Shown: one piece after another, positions 1-8,692 of the stretch | How positions within the stretch are numbered: the first letter of the stretch is position 1 | Layout of the letters: each line of letters opens with the position of its first letter | From: JALYJG01 sp033763555 | GTDB taxonomy: Bacteria > Pseudomonadota > Alphaproteobacteria > UBA9219 | Assembly (NCBI GenBank): GCA_033763555.1 | Contig: JANRKK010000030.1 | Span: 3,019-67,018 of the forward strand | Direction: 5' to 3' | DNA: 64,000 nucleotides | Program-made: the position numbers and the translations under genes | The notes under the pieces: model-generated | Told to the model about the DNA's origin: nothing | The model's database searches: none | What the model saw: only the letters and a program-made list of their open reading frames with translations

Positions 1-123
1 GCCATCCTCCGCAAGGACGAACGTTCGGAGTCTGGTTTTGGCGATCGCGAATTCCGCAGCGACCGTCCGCGTCGCGCACCGCGCCGTGATGATTCAACCG
101 ACAGCGAAGGAACCGTAGCATGA
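1..123 (+). CDS. rpsF: 30S ribosomal protein S6, C-terminal end (partial)
   Basis: The window opens inside a reading frame whose first residues, AILRKDER, match the end of the conserved S6 fold. About 30 charged residues rich in Arg, Asp and Ser follow before TGA. S6 binds S18 and 16S rRNA in the platform of the small subunit. The stop overlaps the rpsR start (ATGA), as expected for the rpsF-rpsR-rplI ribosomal operon, and this order supports the identification. The 5' part lies outside the window. The charged tail is only a low-complexity extension and carries no recognizable motif. Confidence 0.85.
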   Translation, partial: AILRKDERSESGFGDREFRSDRPRRAPRRDDSTDSEGTVA

Positions 124-401
124 GAGAACAATCCTCAGCCCCCAGTGGTGATCGTCCGCGCCGCAGTTTCGGCGGCTTCCGTGGACGTCCCAAACATTGC
201 CCCTTCAGCGGCAAGAACGCGCCGAAGATCGATTACAAGGATGTGAACATGCTGCGCCGCTATATTTCCGAGCGCGGCAAGATCATGCCAAGCCGCATCA
301 CAGCTGTTTCCGCCAAGAAACAACGTGAATTAACGGTCGCCATCAAGCGCGCGCGTTTTCTGGCGCTCGTGCCCTATGTCGATAAAAAGGCAAGCGGCTA
401 G
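120..401 (+). CDS. rpsR: 30S ribosomal protein S18
   Basis: This 93-residue protein has the S18 core: IDYKDVNMLRRYISERGKI, PSRITAVSAKKQRELTVAI and KRARFLALVPY at about residues 37-88. It is preceded by a basic N-terminal tail of about 25 residues. S18 pairs with S6 in the 30S platform. The start overlaps the rpsF stop by four bases, so translation is probably coupled. Length is normal for alphaproteobacteria (80-95 residues). The N-terminal extension rich in Arg and Gly is common in this class. Confidence 0.97.
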   Translation: MREQSSAPSGDRPRRSFGGFRGRPKHCPFSGKNAPKIDYKDVNMLRRYISERGKIMPSRITAVSAKKQRELTVAIKRARFLALVPYVDKKASG

Positions 402-408
402 GCTGAAC

Positions 409-1377
409 ATGTCCCCTTCCCTTGCACCACGCGGCCTTCCGGGTCTCGCAGGTGCCGTCCTCGCGGGCGGCGCCAGCGCGGGCCTGTTCGCTGTCGCGCT
501 GATGCATGCGGGAACGGCCCTGATCTTCCTCGCCTATCTCGCGGCGGTGCCTGTCTTTATTGCCGGATTGGGCGCAGGAGTTTTTGCGGCGCTGATCGCC
601 TCGGCGACAGGCATAGCCTATCTGGCCTCCTCGCAACCCGTGAATTACGCCGTTGCTTACGCCTTTATCAATGCCCTGCCCTGCATTCTTCTGACGACGC
701 TAGCTCTACGTCCACAAAGCGGCGCAGACAAGAAATCGCTGCGCTATTCTGAAGGTGATGTGCTGACGTCCGCCTGCGTGTATACATGCGTGGTCTTTCT
801 CGTTCTCATCGGAGCCACATGGAACGAAGAAGGCGGCCTGTTGGGGCTGACAACCCGCTTGATCAAGGAAGCCGCGGCCCCGGCGACCGCCCAGATGGAT
901 GCCGCCGTAGCCCAGCAATTCACCGAGATGGTAATGCGTCTGGTGAAGTTTACACCTGCGATGACGGGCCTGTCGTGGGTTCTTATTCTTGTGATCAGCC
1001 TGGTTGCCGCACAGATCATCGTCCAAAAACAAAAATGGAATCTCCGTCCGGCTTTCGCCTTTCACGGGCTGCATGTGCCGGGTTGGTTGATTTTCGCCGT
1101 TGCCGCCACAGGCATGGCTGGAGCCTTTGCTCCCGCACCCTATGACTATATCGGCAGCAATCTCAGCATCATTCTTGGCCTTCCTTTCTTCTTTGCGGGC
1201 CTGGCCATTGTCCATGTGTGGGCGGCGCTGCAGAAATCGGGAAATCTCATTCTGACTTTCTTTTATTTGTTCATGACGATCCTGCCGCTGTTCGCTGTTA
1301 TTCCGGTGTTTGTCGGCGTGATCGACCAATGGGCCAATTTCCGGCAGCGCTTCAGCCGCCGCAACGCATCAACGTGA
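409..1377 (+). CDS. DUF2232-type polytopic membrane protein
   Basis: About 322 residues, almost entirely hydrophobic, with roughly eight membrane segments. Several Gly/Ala-rich helices at the start (GAVLAGGASAGLFAVALM) and long helices near residues 190-215 and 235-300 stand out. A DUF2232 membrane protein between rpsR and rplI is a known alphaproteobacterial arrangement; its function is unknown. The frame is also open from an ATG at 376, inside rpsR. I prefer ATG 409, eight bases after the rpsR stop, because it avoids a 26-base overlap. Co-transcription with the ribosomal genes is likely from the spacing. Confidence 0.8.
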   Translation: MSPSLAPRGLPGLAGAVLAGGASAGLFAVALMHAGTALIFLAYLAAVPVFIAGLGAGVFAALIASATGIAYLASSQPVNYAVAYAFINALPCILLTTLALRPQSGADKKSLRYSEGDVLTSACVYTCVVFLVLIGATWNEEGGLLGLTTRLIKEAAAPATAQMDAAVAQQFTEMVMRLVKFTPAMTGLSWVLILVISLVAAQIIVQKQKWNLRPAFAFHGLHVPGWLIFAVAATGMAGAFAPAPYDYIGSNLSIILGLPFFFAGLAIVHVWAALQKSGNLILTFFYLFMTILPLFAVIPVFVGVIDQWANFRQRFSRRNAST

Positions 1378-1394
1378 ATTGAGAGGAGAGTGCC

Positions 1395-2081
1395 ATGATT
1401 GAAGTCATTTTGCTGGAACGGATCGAACGGCTTGGCCAGATGGGTCAGGTGGTCAAAGTCCGCCCGGGTTTTGCCCGTAATTTTCTGCTGCCGCAGAAAA
1501 AGGCTCTGCGCGCGACCAAGAGCAACATGGAAGTGTTCGAGAAGCAACGCGCCCAGCTGGAGGCCAGCAACGCCAATGAACGCTCCAAGGCCGAAGGTGT
1601 AAGCAAGAAGATGGGCAACCTCACGCTCTCCATCATCCGTCAGGCGAGCGAAACAGGCCAGCTTTACGGTTCCGTCAGCGCCCGCGACGTCGCAGATGTC
1701 GCCAAGGAAGCCGGGCACACCATCAACCGCACGCAGGTGCAGATCGATATCCCCATCAAGACACTGGGCCTCTTCCCTGTGAAGGTAAAACTGCATCCTG
1801 AGGTGACGATCAAAGTCACGATCAATGTTGCACGTTCACCGGAAGAAGCCGCCGTGCAGCTTGAAAAGGGTGCTGCCGTGACCAAAGCCATGGCCGAGCG
1901 TGCCGAGGTTGAAGCAGCATTTGGCGTTCCTGGCGCTGAAGGCGACGAAGCGGCTGAAACCAAGAAACCAGCGAAGAAAGCAAAGACCAAAAAAGCCGAT
2001 GCGGATGAAGCTGCCGCTGAAGAGCCTGCCGAACCCAAGGCCAGCAAGCCAAAGGCCAAAAAGGCTGCAGCGAAGAAGTAA
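1395..2081 (+). CDS. rplI: 50S ribosomal protein L9 with long Lys/Ala tail
   Basis: The N-terminal half is classic L9: MIEVILLERIERLGQMGQVV, then VRPGFARNFLLPQKKA (residues 23-38), the long connecting helix, and the C-terminal domain ending near residue 150 (HPEVTIKVTINVARSPEEA). About 70 more residues alternate Lys-rich and Ala/Glu-rich stretches; such tails are frequent in alphaproteobacterial L9. L9 binds 23S rRNA near the L1 stalk and helps maintain reading frame. A GAGAGGAGAG ribosome-binding site lies just before the ATG. The total of 228 residues is well above the usual 150 because of the tail. Confidence 0.97.
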   Translation: MIEVILLERIERLGQMGQVVKVRPGFARNFLLPQKKALRATKSNMEVFEKQRAQLEASNANERSKAEGVSKKMGNLTLSIIRQASETGQLYGSVSARDVADVAKEAGHTINRTQVQIDIPIKTLGLFPVKVKLHPEVTIKVTINVARSPEEAAVQLEKGAAVTKAMAERAEVEAAFGVPGAEGDEAAETKKPAKKAKTKKADADEAAAEEPAEPKASKPKAKKAAAKK

Positions 2082-2105
2082 CAACGACCAAACGTTTTAC
2101 TTCCC

Positions 2106-2741
2106 ATGTCCTACGCGGTTAAGGAAATCTTCTTCACGCGCCAGGGCGAAGGCCATCATACCGGGCGCGAAGCTGTTTTCTGCCGTTTTTCCGGCTGCAA
2201 TCTATGGAACGGCCTCGAACAAGACCGCTTTTCATCCAAAACCATGTGCGGGTTTTGTGACACGGACTTTGTTGGTGTAGATGGCACAGATGGCGGTTAT
2301 TATACACCCGCCGCACTTGCCGAAAAAATCGCTTCTTTTTGGCCCGCGAATAATCCTAACCGTTTCGTTGTCTGCACAGGCGGTGAGCCGCTTCTGCAAA
2401 TGGACACCGATCTGGTCGAAGCGCTGCATGCGCAGAAATTTACCATTGCCATCGAAACCAATGGAACACGAAGGCCACCGGAAGGGATTGACTGGATATG
2501 TGTCAGCCCGAAGGCTGGAACCCGTCTTGTCCTCAATCACGGTAATGAGCTCAAAATCGTTGTTCCGCAAGTCGGCCTCGACCCGACTCAATTCGAGCAT
2601 TTGAAGTTCGACCATTTCTTTGTGCAGCCGATGGACGGGCCAAGTGTTAAAGAAAATACGGTGATCGCGGAAGTTTTTGCCAGCGAGCGACCCTTATGGA
2701 AAGTCAGCCACCAGATGCACAAGATTTGGGGTATTCGGTAG
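2106..2741 (+). CDS. queE: 7-carboxy-7-deazaguanine synthase QueE
   Basis: Radical SAM enzyme of queuosine biosynthesis that contracts 6-carboxytetrahydropterin to 7-carboxy-7-deazaguanine. At 211 residues it is full length. The cluster-binding cysteines form the expanded QueE motif: CNLWNG, then a Cys 17 residues on in CGFCDTDFVG (CX16CX2C, about residues 35-55). TGGEPLLQ (about 91-98) is the glycine-rich SAM motif. It follows rplI by 24 bases, but no other queuosine genes are adjacent. The N-terminal MSYAVKEIFFTRQGEGHHTGR is typical of the alphaproteobacterial subgroup. Confidence 0.95.
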   Translation: MSYAVKEIFFTRQGEGHHTGREAVFCRFSGCNLWNGLEQDRFSSKTMCGFCDTDFVGVDGTDGGYYTPAALAEKIASFWPANNPNRFVVCTGGEPLLQMDTDLVEALHAQKFTIAIETNGTRRPPEGIDWICVSPKAGTRLVLNHGNELKIVVPQVGLDPTQFEHLKFDHFFVQPMDGPSVKENTVIAEVFASERPLWKVSHQMHKIWGIR

Positions 2742-2880
2742 ACTTCCGTTGCTACCACACAACACCCACAATTTTAAACAGACTCTTTTACGAATTCCCT
2801 AGCTCATGGCAGCGCGTTTCTTACCGCTTCTTTATGAAAGCTTTGCCCTACTGCATGTCTGTTCAATCTTTGGGGGAATC

Positions 2881-2997
2881 ATGAAAAATCTGTATCTTCT
2901 TCTCATCCTTATTGCCATCGCGCCCATGCTTGCAGCCTGCTCATCCAGCTGCGAATGCCCGAAGTGCCCGGCAACGACGATCATCACACCAAACTAA
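2881..2997 (+). CDS. 38-residue Cys-rich lipoprotein
   Basis: A very short gene with a strong ribosome-binding site (TTTGGGGGAATC before ATG). The product is a lipoprotein signal peptide, MKNLYLLLILIAIAPMLAAC, whose lipobox LAAC puts the lipidated Cys at position 20. Only 18 residues follow, holding three more cysteines (C24, C26, C29; pattern CX3CXCX2C) and ending ATTIITPN. I do not recognise a family. The Cys spacing could bind metal or form disulfides in the periplasm; that is speculation. The signal peptide and RBS are the evidence for coding. Confidence 0.65.
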   Translation: MKNLYLLLILIAIAPMLAACSSSCECPKCPATTIITPN

Positions 2998-3091
2998 ACC
3001 TCTAGCCAGAGCGGTTTGACGGCTGGCCCGCATCACCCTTCGGTGCTAAGAAGTATGCTTGATTATCGCTTCGTATCTGTGGGGATAAAAG

Positions 3092-3640
3092 ATGTTTGGT
3101 TTCAACAGCCGCCGACTGGCTCTTGTTCTTGGCGTTTTTTTGGCATGCCTGAGCATACCCGCTCTGCATGCCGAAGAAGCGATGTTGCCAGACTTTGTCC
3201 GCGCCAATTTGCGCCTGTCTTTGAACCAGATTGGCAGCGGCACCTACCGGAAGCTTGGATTCAGCGTCTATCGCGCCAGCCTGTGGACGGCGAATGAAAC
3301 CTGGAGCCCCCGCAAGCCCTATGCGCTGCGCCTGCAATATACCCGTAGCGTCTCGCAGGAAACCTTGGCAGATACCGTTGTCGATGATATTCGTGGCCAG
3401 AATGTAACGGATGAAGAAACCTTCAAGCGCTGGGAAAAAACTCTGCGCGATGTTCTACCCGCAGTGGAAGATGGCGATGTCATGGTCGGTGTGGCACTGC
3501 CAGGAAAAAAATCCTACCTGTTCTTTAACGGCAAGGAAATCGCCCGCATTGATGATCTGGCCCTCAGCCAGGCTTTCTTCAATATCTGGCTGGGCGACGG
3601 CGCCGACCCGGATTTGAAGAGGAAATTGCTGGGTGGATAA
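3092..3640 (+). CDS. secreted chalcone-isomerase-like protein
   Basis: 182 residues: a signal peptide (RRLALVLGVFLACLSIPALHAEE, cleaved near residue 27), then the pattern of the bacterial chalcone-isomerase-like family. Visible features are GFSVYRASLWT, PYALRLQYTRSV, a region with GDVMVGVALPGKKSYLFFNGKEIARI, and the hallmark C-terminus AFFNIWLGDG...LLGG. The family is periplasmic and its biochemical role is unknown; true chalcone isomerase activity is not implied. It stands alone, 95 bases after the small lipoprotein and 217 bases before the next gene. Confidence 0.8.
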   Translation: MFGFNSRRLALVLGVFLACLSIPALHAEEAMLPDFVRANLRLSLNQIGSGTYRKLGFSVYRASLWTANETWSPRKPYALRLQYTRSVSQETLADTVVDDIRGQNVTDEETFKRWEKTLRDVLPAVEDGDVMVGVALPGKKSYLFFNGKEIARIDDLALSQAFFNIWLGDGADPDLKRKLLGG

Positions 3641-3857
3641 GAAGTAGGGTGATTTATATGGGTTTTAACCATAAAAACCTGAAAGCTCATAAGTTAAGGC
3701 AGGTTGTGCACATGGCCATTCTCCAGGAAAGTAATCTATAGAGGAAAAATTCTGATATAATGCGGCTCCTTACTAAAATTATACTGTTACATCATATATA
3801 TAAGGTTGGCAGACGTAGAATATACTAGTTTTAAAATTTGAAACCCGGAGAATTCTT

Positions 3858-4706
3858 ATGGAAATTCTGGCGAATAAGCCCCCTCATGCCGATGAAATCC
3901 TGCTTGCGCTGCGCAGTGGCTCCAAACTGGAAGTTAGTGAAACAAAACGCTCGGCTTTTGCCAAAGCTCTTGAATATCTCCGTGAGGAACGGCTGATTGA
4001 GATAGCAAACGCCCAAGTGGAACAACGCGAAGGCCGCGGCGATAACTTTACATTTGCCAAGAGTGAGATCACGGGAACATTCCGCCTAACGATAAGAGGC
4101 GAATTGGAAACAGACCGCCTTATGGGCTTGAACAGCAATGAGGTTGCAACCACCGCGCGCAGAGCTATTCTTCAAGCAGCACTTCTTCGAGGAAGACATA
4201 AAGGTGTAGTAACTACGGATGTCGTTTTACCAAATGTCGGGCCTGCACGGCGCGAAGAATTTTTTAAGAATCTAGAATCTAGAGGCTTGTTGCAAACAGT
4301 AGGCATAAAGAAAGGTCTTTTTTCAATAGCAGGATATGCCACAACAATCGAAGGTGAGAGAGCCCTGGATAAGCTCGAAAGTCGGAATAGCAAGGAACTG
4401 GAACAACATGCTCTCCGGAGAATAATGCTGGAGGCTTTACACGCCCAGACCAATGGTAATGCCCTGGCTATGGGCTCCACACCATTTGTTGAAGATGTAG
4501 GACGCACCCGCATGGAATTCCTGGTTCAAAATCTTGTGGATGAAGGGTACCTTCAGCGCACAAGTATTCCTCAAGGAATGTTTTCGACCCCAGCTTATCA
4601 GTTAACAGAAGCAGGAGAAGAAAGAGCTCAGGATCTTTTGCAACAAAATCCGCGCCGGAGCGCTGAAGCGGCCAAGAAGCTCCCCAATCATCAGCCCAGA
4701 GTATAA
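3858..4706 (+). CDS. unknown protein with three winged-helix-like repeats
   Basis: 282 residues that I do not recognise. The protein contains three similar modules: residues about 13-90, 102-172 and 185-262. Each begins with a helix like RRAILQAAL or RRIMLEALH, continues with RxEFFKNLESRGLL or RMEFLVQNLVDEGYLQ, then a beta part (GLFSIAGYATT or GMFSTPAYQLT), and ends EGERALDKL or AGEERAQDLL. This helix / 'NLVDEGYL' / strand / 'LTEAGEE' order is that of winged-helix domains, so DNA binding or protein-protein contact is a reasonable guess. A conventional GGAG precedes the ATG. The upstream 217 bases are AT-rich and include a TATAAT at 3756. Confidence 0.6.
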   Translation: MEILANKPPHADEILLALRSGSKLEVSETKRSAFAKALEYLREERLIEIANAQVEQREGRGDNFTFAKSEITGTFRLTIRGELETDRLMGLNSNEVATTARRAILQAALLRGRHKGVVTTDVVLPNVGPARREEFFKNLESRGLLQTVGIKKGLFSIAGYATTIEGERALDKLESRNSKELEQHALRRIMLEALHAQTNGNALAMGSTPFVEDVGRTRMEFLVQNLVDEGYLQRTSIPQGMFSTPAYQLTEAGEERAQDLLQQNPRRSAEAAKKLPNHQPRV

Positions 4707-4707
4707 G

Positions 4708-6498
4708 CTATTTACCCTTAGACAAGCTTTTATCAAGAGCATAGCCTATTTCGCGAACACAACTCTCCCAATCGCCTGGGCCGGGTTGGCCAAAAATACG
4801 GGCGGTCGGATACCAGGGATTTTTTTTCCGATTTTGTAGCCAGCGCCAGCAACCGCCATACCGCGACAAGACCCAAACAGGCTTACCAAGCCCGCCCGCC
4901 AGATGGACAACCGACGTATCGACGGAAATGACAAGGTCGAGATTTTCAACGATCACCGCCGTGTCCATGAAATCCCCGACCTCAGGCATATAATCAATCA
5001 GGCGAGCGCGCAGCCCATTGGCGTCTATCTCGCTGGAAGCTTCCCCTTTCTGCAAATTATAAAACTGGCAATCGGCAACATCGAGAAGAGGTTTCATCAG
5101 GGCAAGGCTCAGGCTTCTTTGACGATCGGTGACATGAGCGTCAATCTGGTTCTTCCGAGGGTTTCCAGCCCAGACCAGCCCTACCTTAAAGCCTTGGGCA
5201 TCCGCAAAACGCGGCGCCCATTTGGCTCGCGCTTCCTCGCTTACATATAAATACGGAATAGCTTGCGGAACCGTATCCAATGTCGTACCGAAAATACGCG
5301 GCAGGCTCATCATGGGAATTTGATAATCAAAATCGCTTGGTGTTGCCGCCGTCACAACCTCATCAATGAAAGGGCAGTTTTTCAGCAACCTGACCAAAGG
5401 CTCGCGACACATCACGATAACCGTGCCACCCCTCTCCTTGCACAAAGCGGCATAGCGGACGAATTGCAGAACATCCCCCAGCCCCTGCTCGCCCCAGATT
5501 AGAAGGCGTTTGCCTGCGAGAGGGCTTCCGTCCCACCGCGCGGTTTTGAAAGGCATGGCCTGACACATCGGGTTACACTCGAAGCGCGATTCATAAAGCT
5601 CCCACCCCTCGCGATATTCTCCCAGCATCAGGAGTGCCAAGGACTTCCCCATTCGGGCTTCCGGCGATTGCGGATTAACGCTCAAGCTTTGCTCATAACC
5701 CATTCGCGCCTCTTCGGGGCGATTGAGCTCCATCAACAGGCTGGCGCGATTGATCATCGCATCTGTATTGTCAGGCTGAAGCCTTAAAACTTTTTCATAT
5801 TGCTCCGTGGCTTCCGGCAGCTGGCCCCTGTCATGGAAAATAGTACCGAGATTCAGATGCACATTCATATCATTCGGCGTGAGTTGTGCGAGCCGCTGAT
5901 AAAGCACACAAGCTTCTTCGGATTGTCCTGTATTGCGCAGCAGATTGCCAAGGCTGGTCAGGATCTCCACATTATCCGGCGCAAGGCGAAGCGCATGGCG
6001 ATAATGGGCGATTGCCTGATCGTCCTTTTTCTGCGCACGAAAAGCGTGGCCGAGAAATCCATGTGTTTGCGCATTATCCGGCCGTATCTGTAGAGAACGC
6101 TCCAGCCAGATGATGGCATCATCCAGCTTGCCGCTGGCGTAAAACATATTGCCCATATTATTGATGGAGTCCCAATAATCCGGGGCGATTTCAACCGCCC
6201 GCTGATACCGCATTAAGGCATCATTAAATTTGCCCTGGCCAGAAAGAGCGACGCCAAGGCTGTTAAGGATCTCCGGCTGATCGGGCTGAATTCCAAGCGC
6301 TTTTTCCAGATAGCTGATTGCACTTTCCGGTTTGTTCCACTGAACATACAGGCCGCCCAGAAGCCGCAGCGCATCGATATGCAAAGGATCAGCAGCCAGA
6401 ACTTCCTGATAGGACCGCTCCGCCTCGGGAATCTGTCCCGTCTGGTGGAACTTCACCGCCTTTTGCATCATGGCGAAGGATGGGTTTGACTTTTTCAT
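4708..6498 (-). CDS. TPR-repeat protein with GT9-like glycosyltransferase domain
   Basis: Residues 1 to about 310 are eight or nine tetratricopeptide repeats (repeating A...Y..AL...P......LG). The C-terminal half resembles ADP-heptose-type glycosyltransferase 9 domains: LLIWGEQGLGDVLQFVRYAA, KVGLVWAGNP, and DLVISVDTSVVHLAGGLGKPV. Such fusions are common in alphaproteobacteria and are thought to glycosylate proteins or polysaccharides; the substrate is unknown. The frame is open from 6555, but the ATG at 6498 (MKKSNPSF) has a GGGAG upstream and lacks the atypical Cys-rich leader. It is transcribed away from the DUF5672 glycosyltransferase. Confidence 0.8.
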   Translation of the reverse strand: MKKSNPSFAMMQKAVKFHQTGQIPEAERSYQEVLAADPLHIDALRLLGGLYVQWNKPESAISYLEKALGIQPDQPEILNSLGVALSGQGKFNDALMRYQRAVEIAPDYWDSINNMGNMFYASGKLDDAIIWLERSLQIRPDNAQTHGFLGHAFRAQKKDDQAIAHYRHALRLAPDNVEILTSLGNLLRNTGQSEEACVLYQRLAQLTPNDMNVHLNLGTIFHDRGQLPEATEQYEKVLRLQPDNTDAMINRASLLMELNRPEEARMGYEQSLSVNPQSPEARMGKSLALLMLGEYREGWELYESRFECNPMCQAMPFKTARWDGSPLAGKRLLIWGEQGLGDVLQFVRYAALCKERGGTVIVMCREPLVRLLKNCPFIDEVVTAATPSDFDYQIPMMSLPRIFGTTLDTVPQAIPYLYVSEEARAKWAPRFADAQGFKVGLVWAGNPRKNQIDAHVTDRQRSLSLALMKPLLDVADCQFYNLQKGEASSEIDANGLRARLIDYMPEVGDFMDTAVIVENLDLVISVDTSVVHLAGGLGKPVWVLSRYGGCWRWLQNRKKNPWYPTARIFGQPGPGDWESCVREIGYALDKSLSKGK

Positions 6499-6634
6499 GA
6501 AGATGCAAGCTCCCGCAAACAGCCTACACCCCTGCCCGCAGGCTGCAAAATGCAAAAACCGGGTTGGCGACCGGACGCTTATGCGCTAATCACTCTTGCC
6601 AAGACACGCCTTCCTGAACCCCACAGAATCCAGA

Positions 6635-7486
6635 ATGACTCTCGCGCTGCCGGATGTGACTTTATGCGCCGTGACCGCCATCAATCACGAATTGACGGTG
6701 CGCGCCATGAAGAAATGCCTTGAGCATTGCTCCTTCGCCGATGTGGTTCTGGTTTCCAGCCAACCCGTAGACGCGCCCTTCCGGGTGGAGGTAGTTCCGC
6801 CTTTCTCCGGTGCGGAATATGCGCCTTTTGTCTGCCAGAAACTGGCGCAGTATACGCCATCGGCCTATAATCTTCTGGTTCAATATGACAGCTACATTAT
6901 CGAACCAGCCGCCTGGGATAATCACTTTCTCGATTACGACTATATCGGCGCCAAATGGCCCTGGCATGTTGAAGGGCGGCGCGTGGGGAACAGTGGCTTT
7001 TGCCTGAGATCAAAAAAACTTCTGGATATTCTTGCCACCATGACTCTGCCCCCGCTGGGCACCTATGTCGACGACACCTATATCTGCCATACCATGCGCG
7101 ATTATCTTGAGAAAAACTACGACATCAGAATAGCCCCGGAAGATATTGCCGACCGCTTTGCCTATGAAAGGCATAAACCCGATCACCCAACATTCGGGTT
7201 CCACGGCATGTTCAATTTCTGGCGCCATGCCGATGACGCGGAAATGGAAGACATGATCGATCTTCTGGATGATCTGTACGTCACCTCACGCGCCTATGCC
7301 GAGATTTTGTTTCACCATCACAATGTGTGTAAATTCCGTATCTTTCATAAAGGCTACCGCCGCCTGCGCGCCCAAGTCCCGCCGCCGCACATCAAAGACC
7401 ATCTTTTGCAATTTTTGAAAGATACCGCGTTTATTGATGGATTAATCAAGAGCGGCGAGGAGTTGTGTGGGTTTTATGGGGTGTGA
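6635..7486 (+). CDS. DUF5672-type glycosyltransferase
   Basis: About 283 residues. The order LLVQYDSYIIEPAAW, DYDYIGAKWPW, VGNSGFCLRSKKLLDIL, VDDTYICHTMRDYL and HPTFGFHGMFNFW is the signature of the DUF5672 family, a putative nucleotide-sugar transferase family often found beside capsule or LPS genes. The residues DDTYIC and GFHG are probably part of the active site by family analogy. I chose ATG 6635 (MTLALPDVT) rather than the upstream TTG at 6596, whose extra residues do not fit the fold. It diverges from the TPR glycosyltransferase, so the pair may work on the same surface glycan. Confidence 0.75.
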   Translation: MTLALPDVTLCAVTAINHELTVRAMKKCLEHCSFADVVLVSSQPVDAPFRVEVVPPFSGAEYAPFVCQKLAQYTPSAYNLLVQYDSYIIEPAAWDNHFLDYDYIGAKWPWHVEGRRVGNSGFCLRSKKLLDILATMTLPPLGTYVDDTYICHTMRDYLEKNYDIRIAPEDIADRFAYERHKPDHPTFGFHGMFNFWRHADDAEMEDMIDLLDDLYVTSRAYAEILFHHHNVCKFRIFHKGYRRLRAQVPPPHIKDHLLQFLKDTAFIDGLIKSGEELCGFYGV

Positions 7487-7626
7487 TTTCTAAGATCGAG
7501 CCATACAAGATTTTGCATGCGGTCTGTCCCACTTGTGAGACCCACCTACGTGAAAAGTCCTGTAAGTCATTGATTTTAACGATATGGCGCCCTACGGAAT
7601 TTTTCGGAACCGCTCGGAAGCGGCGT

Positions 7627-7702
7627 TGGCGTCCCCTACGGGATTCGAACCCGTGTTACTACCGTGAAAGGGTAATGTCCTAGGCCTCTAGACGAAGGGG
7701 AC
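7627..7702 (-). tRNA. tRNA-Glu (anticodon TTC), CCA encoded
   Basis: Read on the minus strand, GTCCCCT at the 5' end (7702) pairs with AGGGGAC at the 3' end. A G discriminator and genomically encoded CCA (7627-7629) follow. The anticodon stem TTACC/GGTAG encloses CTTTCAC, giving anticodon TTC. The T arm is ACGGG-TTCGAAT-CCCGT. Length is 76 with CCA. It stands between two plus-strand genes. No integrase or duplicated tRNA end is visible near it. Confidence 0.95.
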
Positions 7703-7873
7703 AGGCCGTACTTAAAGCTTCAATAGGTTATCAGGCTTTCGCTGTGTGAAGCCTCTGTTGCAGCGAGGCGAGAGAGTTAGACGAGGTTGGCTCCGGAATC
7801 AAGTGTCAGATAGGCTAAATAGCCCTAAAAAACAGCTTTTTGCCTGCGACGCGGGTTCCAGTATGCTGCAGAA

Positions 7874-8692
7874 ATGACGGATTCTCCTGCCCCGCCTGCT
7901 CTGCTTGATGTAATCGGGTTAACCATGCGCTTTGGCGGGCTGACGGCCGTCGATAGCGTTTCATTCCAGGCACTCGACCGGGAAATTACCGCCATTATCG
8001 GCCCCAACGGTGCGGGCAAGACCACTCTGTTCAACTGCCTGACGGGTTTTTACAAACCGACATCCGGCAGCATGGTTTTACACCAGAACGGCACGAACCG
8101 CGAGCTGGCCGGGCTGCCCGCGCACAGCATTGCCTGCCTTGGCATTGCACGCACTTTTCAGAATATCCGGCTCTTCGCCAAAATGACAGCGCTGGAAAAT
8201 CTGATGGTCGCAGAACATCGCACGCTAATGCCCGCATCGCATTACAGTTTTGCCGGGCTGTTTAATCTGCCAGCCTACGCCCACGCCGAAAAAACTGCCG
8301 TTGAAAAAGCGCGGATGTGGCTCGACCGGATGGGATTGCTGTCCGTTGCCGACCGATTGGCGGGCGAATTGCCCTACGGGATGCAGCGGCGTCTGGAAAT
8401 TGCGCGCGCCATGTGCACTGACCCCGGCCTGCTGTGCCTGGATGAACCCGCCGCGGGGCTGAATCCTTCGGAATCCATCGCGTTGCGCAAATCCATCGCC
8501 AGAATTCGCGACGAATATAAAATCGGTGTACTGCTGATTGAACATAATATGAGTGTCGTGATGGAAATTTCTGACCATGTTGTGGTGCTGGATTACGGCA
8601 AGCGCATCGCCGCCGGAACACCGAAGGAAATCCGTCATGATCCCGCCGTTATCCGCGCCTATCTGGGCGAGCCGGAAGGAGATGTGGCATAA
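7874..8692 (+). CDS. livG: branched-chain amino acid ABC transporter ATPase LivG
   Basis: 272 residues with Walker A GPNGAGKTTL (about 43-52), the LivG-type signature LPYGMQRRLEIARA, Walker B LLCLDEPAAGLNP and a switch histidine in VLLIEHNMSVVM. LivG/LivF ATPases power high-affinity uptake of branched-chain and related amino acids by a LivH/LivM permease pair. The stop overlaps the livF start (ATAATG). Unusually, no permease genes precede it: the upstream feature is a tRNA on the other strand. The ribosome-binding site is weak. Confidence 0.93.
   Translation: MTDSPAPPALLDVIGLTMRFGGLTAVDSVSFQALDREITAIIGPNGAGKTTLFNCLTGFYKPTSGSMVLHQNGTNRELAGLPAHSIACLGIARTFQNIRLFAKMTALENLMVAEHRTLMPASHYSFAGLFNLPAYAHAEKTAVEKARMWLDRMGLLSVADRLAGELPYGMQRRLEIARAMCTDPGLLCLDEPAAGLNPSESIALRKSIARIRDEYKIGVLLIEHNMSVVMEISDHVVVLDYGKRIAAGTPKEIRHDPAVIRAYLGEPEGDVA

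Noticed and set aside
7600..7710. tRNA-Glu as integration site of a mobile element
   Set aside because: No integrase, no repeated tRNA end and no compositional break next to it.
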